Shown here piece by piece: positions 27,254 to 36,128 of a stretch of DNA of 64,000 nt. Numbering within the stretch: position 1 is the first letter of the stretch; each line of letters starts with the position of its first letter. The position numbers and the translations under genes are program-made. The DNA is from Kazachstania africana CBS 2517 (taxonomy: Eukaryota; Ascomycota; Saccharomycetes; Saccharomycetales; Saccharomycetaceae), in contig NC_018944.1 in NCBI RefSeq assembly GCF_000304475.1, forward strand, positions 620,001 to 684,000, given 5' to 3'. The notes under the pieces were generated by a model, which worked only from the letters and a program-made list of their open reading frames with translations, searched no databases and had not been told where the DNA came from.

Positions 27254-30208
27254 ATGTTACGATGTAGGAGGATGGCCTCCACGTATTCGCGAAGTGCGTC
27301 ATTACAGAAGTATCTTGTGGGTCAAGTAATACATGGGTACGAGGTATGTAGGGTACAGCCTGTGCCGGATTTGAAACTGTTGGCTGTGGATTTAAGGCAT
27401 GCTGGTACTGGGTCGCAACATTTACATATTGACAGGAACGACAGCAATAATGTGTTTTGCATTGGGTTCAAGACTAATGCTCCGGATTCTACTGGTGTAC
27501 CGCACATCCTCGAGCATACGACCTTGTGCGGATCGCAGAGGTATCCTGTTCATGATCCATTCTTCAAGATGCTGAACAGGTCGGTTGCCAATTTCATGAA
27601 TGCAATGACAGGGCCTGATTACACATTTTTCCCATTTGCTACTACAAATAGTAAAGATTTCAATAATTTAATTGAAATTTATTTGGATTCGACTTTAAAT
27701 CCTCTCTTGACTGAGGAAGATTTCTATCAAGAAGGTTGGAGATTAGAGCACAACAATGTTGATGATCCAAGCAGCGCTTTATTGTTTAAGGGTGTGGTTT
27801 ATAATGAGATGAAGGGTCAGGTATCAAATAATGACTATTTCTTTTACAACAAATTTCAAGAAAACATTTGTCCCTCTTTACAAAATTCAGGTGGTGATCC
27901 CAAATTTATCACCGATTTGGCTCATCAAGATCTCGTAGATTTTCATGCCAGAAATTATCATCCATCGAACGCTGTCACTTTCTCATATGGTAATCTCCCA
28001 TTGAATGGCACTTTATCAAAATTGGATGAATTTTTCACTGGATTTGGGAAACGTTCCTCATCACAGGGGCTGTCATCACCGATTTCACTTCATAACGATA
28101 TCGAGGTTATTGAGTCAGGACAATCTGATCCTATGCTACCACCAGAGAAACAAGTTAAGACGTCCATGACTTGGATTTGCGGACCTTCTAACGACTTGTA
28201 CAATTCTTTTCTACTTAGAATTTTTAGTAATCTTTTACTGGATGGGCAATCGTCCGTATTCTACAAGAAGTTAATTGAGTCTGGCCTTGCTTATGAATTT
28301 TCTGTAAACTCTGGTGCTGAATCTATGGGTTCAAAAAATTTATTAACCATTGGGGTTCAAGGCGCTGATGACATCAATACCTTCAGAAGCATAGTAACTG
28401 ATACTTTTCAGGGGCTATTAAAATACGACTTCGAGAATTCAAAAGTACAAGCCATTATTCATCAACTTGAATTAAATAAAAAGGACCACAAGCCGGATTT
28501 CGGTCTTCAATTGTTATATTCCATATTACCAGGTTGGTTGAATAAGACTGATCCTATAGAACTTTTGAAATTTGATGAATTATTAACCAACTTTAAAGAA
28601 GATTGGAGAAATAATGGTAGCAAAATTTTCCATGATTTGATCTCAAAATATATTTTGAAAAAGCCATGTTTCAAATTTACGATGACAAGCAAAGCCCAAT
28701 TTAATGAAAGCTTGAAAATTGAAGAAGCTGAAAGATTGGCTGGGAAAACGGGGAATTTAGATGAAACTGATAAGAAGACCATATTTGAACGGAATCTCAT
28801 TTTAAAGGATAAGCAATCCAAAACTGAAGATTTATCTTGCTTACCAAGTTTGAAAATTTCAGATATTCCAAAGATCGGCACCTTTTATCCATTGAATCTT
28901 GATGTTACAAATAGATTTATGACAAGGTTGACTGATACTAACGGAATTTCATACTTAAGAGGTAAAAAAGAATTAAACAACATTTTACCATTTGAATTAT
29001 ACCAATTCCTACCACTTTTCGCTGACTCGTTAACAAGTGTTGGCACTTCAATGGAACCTTTCCATAAAATTGAAGATGAAATTAAATTGTCTACTGGTGG
29101 AATTTCGTATTCTGCAAATGTTATTTCAAGCCCAACGTCTCTTCACCCTAGATTGACTTTTAATTTTAGTGGCTGGTCTTTGAATTCTAAGACAGATCAT
29201 ATTCCTAGGTTATGGTCGAAGTTGCTAGTTGAGACTGATTTTAGACAAAATAAAGAAAATTTGAGGATTCTAGTCAAGATGTTAGCGTCTTCCAACCTTT
29301 CAACAGTGTCAGATTCCGGTCATTCGTTTGCTAAAGGATATGCAGCTGCCCAATTCAATGTCACCAAGGCTATTGATGAATCACTAAACGGTATAAAGCA
29401 ATTACAATTAATTATGAAACTAAATAAGATTGTTGAAGAAAATGATGACGAACTTTTCGAAAAAGAGATGATTGAACCCCTGGAAAGAATTCAAAAACTC
29501 ATAACCAACAATTCCAATCTAAAGTATTTCTTAATTTCAGATTCGACATCAAAATTAAATGAGATTAAAGAGGAGATAATTCAAAAGTTTGAAATTAATC
29601 TTTCAAAAAAAGTAGACTTAACAACTGATAAGATACAAAATTATCCACTCTTACCCAGCTATCCTCACACATTGTTAAGTTTCCCATTTCAAACATATCA
29701 CACGTCGAGAAGTCTACCCATTGATATACCTTATACACATGCAGAGACTGCAGCACTGCAAATTCTTACGAATGTGATGACATCAACCTATCTACATAAA
29801 GAAATACGTGAGAAAAACGGTGCATATGGAGGCGGAGCCGCTTACGATGCCGTCAATGGCACACTAAATTATTACAGTTACAGAGACCCCAATCCTTTAG
29901 CGTCTCTAGATATATTCAAAGCACCTACGGGAAACATTACGGTAGAATCAGTCAATGAGGCAAAATTGCGTGTTTTCCAGGACATTGATGCCCCAGTTAG
30001 TATAAGAAATGAGGGAATCTGGAATTTCGACAACGACATCACAGACTCAATGAGACAAACAAGAAGACTTGCATTATTAGACGTGACAAAACAAGACGTG
30101 GACAATGCTCTGGAGAAATACATACTGAATGACTCGAATGCGGTCGATGTGGTTCTGGGCCCCAAGACAGATGAAATGAATGCCGGCTGGAATGTAATCG
30201 ACATTTGA
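27254..30208 (+). CDS. CYM1: CYM1, mitochondrial presequence protease (M16C)
   Basis: 984 aa against 989 in S. cerevisiae Cym1 (YDR430C). It is a zinc metalloprotease that degrades cleaved presequences and other peptides inside mitochondria. The start MLRCRRMASTYSRSASLQKY is a typical presequence. The inverted zinc motif HxxEH is HILEH at residues 84-88, in VPHILEHTTLCGSQRYPVHD; the third zinc ligand lies in the VVYNEMKGQVS region about 100 residues later. REKNGAYGGGAAYD near residue 860 forms the C-terminal substrate site. It is divergent from NPL3; TIF35 and BNA7, its S. cerevisiae neighbours, are missing here. Confidence 0.97.
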   Translation: MLRCRRMASTYSRSASLQKYLVGQVIHGYEVCRVQPVPDLKLLAVDLRHAGTGSQHLHIDRNDSNNVFCIGFKTNAPDSTGVPHILEHTTLCGSQRYPVHDPFFKMLNRSVANFMNAMTGPDYTFFPFATTNSKDFNNLIEIYLDSTLNPLLTEEDFYQEGWRLEHNNVDDPSSALLFKGVVYNEMKGQVSNNDYFFYNKFQENICPSLQNSGGDPKFITDLAHQDLVDFHARNYHPSNAVTFSYGNLPLNGTLSKLDEFFTGFGKRSSSQGLSSPISLHNDIEVIESGQSDPMLPPEKQVKTSMTWICGPSNDLYNSFLLRIFSNLLLDGQSSVFYKKLIESGLAYEFSVNSGAESMGSKNLLTIGVQGADDINTFRSIVTDTFQGLLKYDFENSKVQAIIHQLELNKKDHKPDFGLQLLYSILPGWLNKTDPIELLKFDELLTNFKEDWRNNGSKIFHDLISKYILKKPCFKFTMTSKAQFNESLKIEEAERLAGKTGNLDETDKKTIFERNLILKDKQSKTEDLSCLPSLKISDIPKIGTFYPLNLDVTNRFMTRLTDTNGISYLRGKKELNNILPFELYQFLPLFADSLTSVGTSMEPFHKIEDEIKLSTGGISYSANVISSPTSLHPRLTFNFSGWSLNSKTDHIPRLWSKLLVETDFRQNKENLRILVKMLASSNLSTVSDSGHSFAKGYAAAQFNVTKAIDESLNGIKQLQLIMKLNKIVEENDDELFEKEMIEPLERIQKLITNNSNLKYFLISDSTSKLNEIKEEIIQKFEINLSKKVDLTTDKIQNYPLLPSYPHTLLSFPFQTYHTSRSLPIDIPYTHAETAALQILTNVMTSTYLHKEIREKNGAYGGGAAYDAVNGTLNYYSYRDPNPLASLDIFKAPTGNITVESVNEAKLRVFQDIDAPVSIRNEGIWNFDNDITDSMRQTRRLALLDVTKQDVDNALEKYILNDSNAVDVVLGPKTDEMNAGWNVIDI

Positions 30209-30491
30209 TTCACACCTCTGTGCTCCAAGCATAACCTCCCAACTCAATCGTACATGTACAATATATACTACATTATTCCTGTAAATATAACTAACACTTC
30301 TCACCATTTTTCTATTTTTGTTAGCAACACGAAGATCTGAAATTTTTTTTTTCTTGACGCTCTCTCAAAATTCAATGGAAAAGTTGTAAAAGGACAGGTA
30401 ACTGTATGTATAAACTGAGCTTTGATCAGGAGAAAAAGACAGTTACTGGTAAAGTAATAGTTGCATTATTCTAATAGACGCGGTTTTGAAG

Positions 30492-31124
30492 ATGAAATTG
30501 TTGAGTCAATTGATTTTATTTTGCTTAGTTAGCGTCATCAACTGTTTACATTTTGAACTTCCTGCTTCGAAGACGCCTGAACAAGTTTGTATTCGTGATT
30601 TTGTTAACGAAGGCCAATTAGTCGTCATAAATATCAATTCTGACGGTAGAGTTGGTGATGGACAAGAATTGAATTTGTATGTTCGTGACTCCAATGGTAA
30701 TGAATACCGTAATAAGAAGAATTTTGCTGGAGACGTTCGTGTTGCATTTACTTCTCCATCTTCTACATCATTTGATATTTGTTTGGAAAATATTGCCACA
30801 TTTGCAGGTGGTGTTAGTAAGAGTAGATCTATTGAATTAGACATTGAAAGTGGTTCAGAGGCTCGTGATTGGAATTTAATCAGCGCTAATGAAAAATTGA
30901 AGCCTGTTGAAGTGGAATTAAGAAGAGTTGAAGAATTAACTGATGAAATTGTTGACGAATTGGCATATTTGAAGAATAGAGAAGAAAGATTAAGAGATAC
31001 TAATGAATCTACCAACAGTAGAGTCAAATATTTCTCTATTTTGATTATTATTGTTTTGACATCACTAGGTGCTTGGCAAATCAACTATTTAAGAAACTTC
31101 TTTAGATCAAAACATATTATTTAA
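30492..31124 (+). CDS. ERV25: ERV25, p24-family COPII cargo protein
   Basis: 210 aa from the ATG at 30492; the codons before it are TTG AAG. Erv25 forms the p24 complex with Emp24, Erp1 and Erp2 and cycles between ER and Golgi, sorting GPI-anchored cargo. A signal peptide (about residues 1-18) is followed by the GOLD domain ([34 protein letters not shown]), a coiled coil ([35 protein letters not shown]), one membrane helix (about 176-196) and the cytosolic tail [10 protein letters not shown] with the FF and KxH-type trafficking signals. In S. cerevisiae it is on chromosome XIII (YML012W). It ends 52 bp from RPN9. Confidence 0.96.
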   Translation: MKLLSQLILFCLVSVINCLHFELPASKTPEQVCIRDFVNEGQLVVININSDGRVGDGQELNLYVRDSNGNEYRNKKNFAGDVRVAFTSPSSTSFDICLENIATFAGGVSKSRSIELDIESGSEARDWNLISANEKLKPVEVELRRVEELTDEIVDELAYLKNREERLRDTNESTNSRVKYFSILIIIVLTSLGAWQINYLRNFFRSKHII

Positions 31125-31176
31125 TCTATATTTAAATATATATATTTGAAAAGAGGAAAATTTAAAGGGAAAAAAC

Positions 31177-32367
31177 TTAAACCCAGATTGATTTACCATG
31201 AGATTCAATTTGTTCACCTAATTTTGTGACTTGTTCATTCCAATCAATTAGTCTATTGTTCATCTTAGCAATTTGATCGAAATTGATGATTCTTGGTTGC
31301 ACCCAAGTAATACTTACGATTTCATTAACTTGATCTGTAGAACCTTTTAATAGACCCAAACTAATTGATCTCATCACTAGATGTTCTACATCATTTTTAG
31401 ATAAATGAGTGGATTTTGAGATATCATCGAATGTAAGGGTTCTAATATTCTTGGAGAATACACTTTCAATTAAAGTCATTAGACAAATTTTTTGTCTGAG
31501 GAAGTTTTCATGACTGGATAAGACTGGTATATTTGATAATACATTTGAATTAATTAGGTTTTCAAAATTTTGGAAGTCACCATTTGTTAAGATATTTAAT
31601 AATTTGAAAAGCCATTCAAAATTCGAATTATTTGAAATATTTGACATTATTGGATGATGTAATAATTCACCGAAGTTATAAATCTTGTCACCAAGTAATG
31701 CAGAGATACTCAAATCGTAAGCCAAATTCTGTAAATCCAAAGGTGTAACTGTCCTCTTTGTATCGTCATCTAATGTTGATAGATACAATAGACATGTATA
31801 ATAATAGTTATTGAAATCGTTTTTCAACTTGAAAAAATGTGAATTTACAGAATAGAATGCATTTATGACTTTCAAAGGTAAAGTGTCCATTTTATTTAAG
31901 TAATTGGATTCAACATTATCAAGGATATCTCTTGATTTGATAATTTCATTTTGGAAAAGGTACAATCTTGCAATTTCCAAATCGATGAGGAGACATCCGT
32001 TACTATGATCTTCCAAACCATCATTTCTCTGTTTCTTAGAGTCTAATTCCATGAAAGAAGATTTCAATTGGTTCAAATAATTGATAGATTCTTGATGGTC
32101 GGTATAATTCTTGATTGATAGGAGTAAGAACTCTACCACGTCGAATTGATTAATTCTGTCGAAAAATTTCAATATGAAAGTGTCATAGATTCTCAATCTT
32201 AGACTTGTAGAGTTATCATCTAGATAAAATTCTTTTAGTCTATTTGTCAATTGGTACCATAATTTTTGTTCATAAAATTTCTCAAAATCCTGGAAAAATG
32301 GTTTTAAAGAATCGTCTGATTCGATACTGAGTGTGCTGAGAATTGTATCAATCTCGTGAGTGGACAT
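31177..32367 (-). CDS. RPN9: RPN9, 26S proteasome lid subunit
   Basis: 396 aa from the ATG at 32367 (MSTHEIDTILSTL), close to S. cerevisiae Rpn9 (YDR427W, 393 aa); seven more codons upstream begin with GTG and are unlikely to be used. Rpn9 is a PCI-domain subunit of the lid. Helical repeats (DSKKQRNDG, LLIDLEIARLYL) lead to the PCI domain at about residues 190-360 (YDLSISALLGDKIYNFGELLHHPIM, LRQKICLMTLIESVF, HLSKNDVEHLVMRSISLGLLKG) and the end GKSIWV. Divergent from DYN2, with a proteasome promoter element 62 bp upstream. SNX41 is missing from the expected adjacent place. Confidence 0.97.
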   Translation of the reverse strand: MSTHEIDTILSTLSIESDDSLKPFFQDFEKFYEQKLWYQLTNRLKEFYLDDNSTSLRLRIYDTFILKFFDRINQFDVVEFLLLSIKNYTDHQESINYLNQLKSSFMELDSKKQRNDGLEDHSNGCLLIDLEIARLYLFQNEIIKSRDILDNVESNYLNKMDTLPLKVINAFYSVNSHFFKLKNDFNNYYYTCLLYLSTLDDDTKRTVTPLDLQNLAYDLSISALLGDKIYNFGELLHHPIMSNISNNSNFEWLFKLLNILTNGDFQNFENLINSNVLSNIPVLSSHENFLRQKICLMTLIESVFSKNIRTLTFDDISKSTHLSKNDVEHLVMRSISLGLLKGSTDQVNEIVSITWVQPRIINFDQIAKMNNRLIDWNEQVTKLGEQIESHGKSIWV

Positions 32368-32694
32368 ATTGCGATGTTTCTTTGGCACTTCTTTCTAGTA
32401 AATAAGAATGGTAGTTATTACACCAAAATTTGCCACTGGTATAATAAGTACTATACGCATATTCCGAAAAACGTGTTACCCGGGCATAGTGCCACCACCA
32501 CACACCATACAGCTTATACATTCACACCGTGTTGATGCTATCAATTACTACTGTATATACCCAGCCTTTACTCTTCCACCGTCGTCGTATCATCACCCTT
32601 GGTGACCATAACACTGGTTCTATTCACTGTGCGTTATAAAGAACTTGGAAGTTCTTAGAAAAAATCAGCCATTAGAAGAGAACCAAACCCAAGA
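32368..32694. other. Divergent promoter region between RPN9 and DYN2
   Basis: 327 bp. Apart from the PACE-like site near RPN9, it has CACCACCACACACC and similar C/A-rich stretches near 32489-32510. SNX41 (YDR425W) would lie here in S. cerevisiae; no remnant of it was recognised. Confidence 0.5.
32429..32437 (-). promoter_or_regulatory. PACE-like Rpn4 site upstream of RPN9
   Basis: TTTGCCACT on the plus strand reads AGTGGCAAA towards RPN9, one base from the proteasome-associated control element GGTGGCAAA bound by Rpn4. It starts 62 bp upstream of the RPN9 ATG, the usual place for PACE in proteasome genes. Confidence 0.6.
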
Positions 32695-33137
32695 ATGAAC
32701 AGCGAACCCTCTCAACGTAAGTCTACTGTCTGCGATCACCACTGTGGTGGGCACCATTGTATATTACCCTCGAAGTATTCATTACTAACAACACACGTAC
32801 CCCTCTCTCCTACCAGCCATTTTGAAAGCTTCCGATATCGTATGTAAATCTGATCCACTCTGTGTGCATCGCAACTCCGCCATACTAACATGACATATGC
32901 TGTCAGTCTGATGAGATGAGAGACGAGATCTTCCAGATCAGCGTCGAAGCAGTCAAGACGCAAGATCTCGAGCGTGACATCGCAAGCACCATCAAGAAAC
33001 AATTGGACTCTAAGATGGGCACCACATGGCATGTCATCGTGGGCAAGAACTTCGGGAGCTACGTGACCCATGAGAAAGGCCATTTCGTTTACTTTTACAT
33101 CGATTCTTTGGCGTTCTTGGTGTTCAAGACAGCTTAG
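32695..33137 (+). CDS. DYN2: DYN2, dynein light chain LC8, three exons
   Basis: Exons 32695-32716, 32817-32839 and 32907-33137 join to a 91-aa protein; S. cerevisiae Dyn2 has 92. The junctions give SQPILKASDI then [10 protein letters not shown]. The LC8 core is plain in exon 3: [20 protein letters not shown] and FLVFKTA. Dyn2 is a dimeric hub that serves dynein and the nuclear pore subunit Nup159. Both introns have standard yeast signals: GTAAGT with TACTAAC and CAG, and GTATGT with TACTAAC and CAG. S. cerevisiae DYN2 also has two introns. A frame starting at ATG 32916 inside exon 3 would drop the N-terminus and is not the gene start. Confidence 0.94.
32717..32816 (+). other. DYN2 intron 1
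   Basis: 100 nt. It starts GTAAGT, has the branch point TACTAAC at 32783-32789 and ends CCAG at 32816. Confidence 0.92.
32840..32906 (+). other. DYN2 intron 2
   Basis: 67 nt. It starts GTATGT, has the branch point TACTAAC at 32883-32889 and ends TCAG at 32906. The exon between the two introns is only 23 nt long. Confidence 0.92.
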
Positions 33138-33299
33138 AATCAGAGTCACACCCCAATTTTCGAGGTAGCCTTCTCGAGAAAATTTTCTATATTTAACTAT
33201 ATATATATATATGTTGGCAGTAAACGAACATCACTTCTAGACAGTGTAAAGTGTTTGAACAGTTATATAGACACTACTGCACATACTGCTAGACCGAGT

Positions 33300-34097
33300 A
33301 TGGAGACTGAAGTGAAGAGAAGAGTCGGAAGACCCGGCAGAAAGAAGTTAGATGCAGACGCCAAGAATAAGAGAACTCAGCAGAATAGAATGGCTCAAAG
33401 GGCATTTAGAGAACGTAAAGAGGCAAAATTGAAGTTATTGGAGAACGAAGTTGATAAATTACAATTAGAAAACTTGAGTAAAGCGGAAATTATAGAATTT
33501 TTGAAGCAGAATGTGATGACTCTACTGGGTGAAATCAAAAACTATAGAAAGCAAACTAACAAAGATAAAAAGCTTCTAGATACCATTGGTAAATTGGAAA
33601 ATGATGGTATGGACGCCACCACATTACAACATTCCCCAGTGTCAAATTACGGTTCTCCACCGGTGCTATCGCATGACGAAGACGATGAAATAGAAGAACA
33701 TGACGATGAGGAAGATGAAGACGTGAAAAGAGAACGTTTTCAACAGGATATACTGAGTAACACATGGACAGAAAATGAGTTCCAACAAGACCTCATATCC
33801 TGGACAGACTTACATGCCGGCGACGTCCTGGAATGGGATATGCCCTTCCAAAACGACGCTACGGCAGTCAAATGCGATTTGATGACGAACTACATCAACA
33901 ACGGAATGGACACGTCATGTCGCTCTTGCTCTCAATGCATAGGAGAAGTCTCTCTCGCCCACATCAAGGACTTCGACAAACTATGCCAGGAACTCTTCGA
34001 CTTGATAACCATCACCGAAGAGCCCTTCTCAAAGAAAAGAGTTGCAATGATCAGTCTTATCGACCTCAGAAACGTCATACTCAGACATGCAATGTAA
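33300..34097 (+). CDS. CAD1: CAD1/YAP2-type AP-1 bZIP transcription factor, short form
   Basis: 265 aa from the ATG at 33300 (METEVKRRVGRPGRKK); the open frame upstream has only TTG. The bZIP domain covers about residues 6-65: basic region RTQQNRMAQRAFRERKEAKLK, then leucines of the zipper. The basic region is of Yap type. The C-terminal part has KCDLMTNYINN and DFDKLCQELFDLI, similar to Cad1 KCDLITSH and DIDDLCSELI, plus a cysteine cluster CRSCSQC. Cad1 answers to cadmium and other stress. Position between DYN2 and SIP1 is that of YDR423C. It is much shorter than S. cerevisiae Cad1 (409 aa) and Yap1 (650 aa), and the distal cysteine region is changed. Confidence 0.85.
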   Translation: METEVKRRVGRPGRKKLDADAKNKRTQQNRMAQRAFRERKEAKLKLLENEVDKLQLENLSKAEIIEFLKQNVMTLLGEIKNYRKQTNKDKKLLDTIGKLENDGMDATTLQHSPVSNYGSPPVLSHDEDDEIEEHDDEEDEDVKRERFQQDILSNTWTENEFQQDLISWTDLHAGDVLEWDMPFQNDATAVKCDLMTNYINNGMDTSCRSCSQCIGEVSLAHIKDFDKLCQELFDLITITEEPFSKKRVAMISLIDLRNVILRHAM

Positions 34098-34348
34098 ATA
34101 CAGCTACTACTACTACTAAATATATCCATCTCCATCATCATTATGCATCTTGCCAGCCCATTCACCACATACTGAAGAACGCTCTTGGTATTCAAAGTTA
34201 GTGGGGCTCTTCCCCCACAAAAATTGTTTTTTTTCTCCTGCAATATATAAATTTTATACTGGAAAATTAATGCAACAAGTACTTCTTAATAGAAACTTTT
34301 ATATCTATTGAAAGCCTCCATTTCAGTTAAGTGCCATATACCCTGGAA

Positions 34349-35749
34349 ATGTCTCGAAATAGTTCGGATTTTGATGGTTATTACGATGATGATAGCATAA
34401 TAAATCAGGATATGGCTAATTTATCCCTAGAATCGTCCAACACCGATGATGATGGTTTACTTTCTTCTGGTTTACCAAGCCTAACCACTACAAAACATGT
34501 ACTCACTCCACCTGATGACAGTAGTAACACGGAGTCTGTTATGTCCAGTGCAAATTTACGTTCTACATTGACAGATGATTATGATTCTATAAACCAGTCC
34601 ACTTTACAAAATGTCATGAAACGTAAGAGGAGTGAACAGCCCATGTCTCAAACCGCAAAGACGATGCTGAAATTGTATGGAAATAGTGCTGAAAGGGAAA
34701 GAGAACAAGAGGCAAAGAATGCCAGTCTGCTCAGTTTGCCCAATACAAAGAAATTCAAGAATGAAAGCGCCGGCACCGATTCTGATGTTGATGATGATAA
34801 TGACGATGTGGAAGTAATATTGAAATGGAGGGAACCAATAGATCATAATTCAGCAGTGGCCATTGTTAGTAAAGATATAGTGTCTACTTTATTAACTATT
34901 GCAAAGACTCATAAATCAAGTATAATAACCTTCATAGAAAGGAAAAAATTTAAAATAAATTTGTTATATGACATTGTAACAAATGAATGGTACCTACCTA
35001 ATCTGTTTCTGCCACCAGGAATCTATAAGTTACAATTTCTCATAAACGGTAATCTTATACATTCAAATTATTTACCAACCGCAACTAATGCTAATGGTAA
35101 TATCGTTAATTGGTTTGAGGTAATATGTGGCTATAAAACAATAGAACCATACCGTGATGAGGAAAGAATTATTCATAGGGAAAAGTCAACTGCAAATGAA
35201 TCTATCTCCTCGAATTCACTGACTGATTACGCTGGTATTAGTAGATCAAGTTCAATAGTAAGTAATAAATCGTCATTAATTTCTTCATCATTGAAGTTAA
35301 CAAATCTGAACTTAAACGATGATGAAATCAAATATACAAATGAAATTCCAGAAATTTTCAAATTTGATTCGACTGCAAATTCAAATGTTAATAACCAAGC
35401 ATTTGATATGAGTCTATCTAAAGTTATAGATTTAAATCAAGATCATGTTTTCGCAAGTTTACAAAAAATTGCAAGAATGAACACTGATGAAGCTGAAAAT
35501 TACTTTCTCAATAGATTCAAGATACATGATTTGCCAATATACTTAAATTCAAATTTCTTGAACAAGATTTTTATTCGTGATAATAATAATGAAACGACAA
35601 ATAATACTGTCCCACATGTCAATTTAAATCATTTATTGACCACCTCCATCAAAGACGATACCCTATGTGTAGCATGTACAACAAGATACGTGGGGAAGTT
35701 CATTACTCAAATAATGTATGCTCCTTCATCACCAACACAAAGTGACTGA
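34349..35749 (+). CDS. SIP1: SIP1-like beta subunit of the SNF1/AMPK kinase complex
   Basis: 466 aa from the ATG at 34349 (MSRNSSDFDGYYDDDS); the frame upstream begins with GTG. Beta subunits link the Snf1 kinase to Snf4 and set its location. A glycogen-binding-like domain lies at about residues 153-260 (VILKWREPIDH, WYLPNLFLPPGIYKLQFLINGN), and the C-terminal ASC domain at about 352-466 ends with VPHVNLNHLLTTSI and VACTTRYVGKFITQIMYAP. The place between CAD1 and ARO80 is that of SIP1 (YDR422C, 815 aa). It is far shorter than Sip1 and lacks the MGN start that is N-myristoylated in S. cerevisiae Sip1. Confidence 0.88.
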   Translation: MSRNSSDFDGYYDDDSIINQDMANLSLESSNTDDDGLLSSGLPSLTTTKHVLTPPDDSSNTESVMSSANLRSTLTDDYDSINQSTLQNVMKRKRSEQPMSQTAKTMLKLYGNSAEREREQEAKNASLLSLPNTKKFKNESAGTDSDVDDDNDDVEVILKWREPIDHNSAVAIVSKDIVSTLLTIAKTHKSSIITFIERKKFKINLLYDIVTNEWYLPNLFLPPGIYKLQFLINGNLIHSNYLPTATNANGNIVNWFEVICGYKTIEPYRDEERIIHREKSTANESISSNSLTDYAGISRSSSIVSNKSSLISSSLKLTNLNLNDDEIKYTNEIPEIFKFDSTANSNVNNQAFDMSLSKVIDLNQDHVFASLQKIARMNTDEAENYFLNRFKIHDLPIYLNSNFLNKIFIRDNNNETTNNTVPHVNLNHLLTTSIKDDTLCVACTTRYVGKFITQIMYAPSSPTQSD

Positions 35750-36128
35750 CAATTATATAATCATATGTAACTATTATCATTCATTTCCTCGACATAGATG
35801 AAAATCATATCATTTTACCAGTATATCTACTACTCAGAAGAGCATTTTCGAGCTGGCGAGTTCTAACGTGCTCGTTAACTTGCAGTATATTGCATATTTG
35901 TAGTTTGCATTGTGGCCATCTCATTTTAATCCTGTATCAAAAGTTGTCACCACAATAACGATACATTTAGCCTATAGTGGGGTCAGAAGCAACTTAAAGA
36001 AAAATTCTGTATACATTTGTTGGATTACTTACGGTCAAATATATTGGAATTGATAACACAGTCAGCAAGAGAGTAAATAGTCTCTAATAAAACTTTTTGA
36101 GGCATATGCGGAGTGGGTGACGTGTGTA
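35750..36128. other. Convergent intergenic region between SIP1 and ARO80
   Basis: 379 bp at the 3' ends of both genes, so it holds two terminators. No ORF, RNA gene or repeat recognised. Confidence 0.5.
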
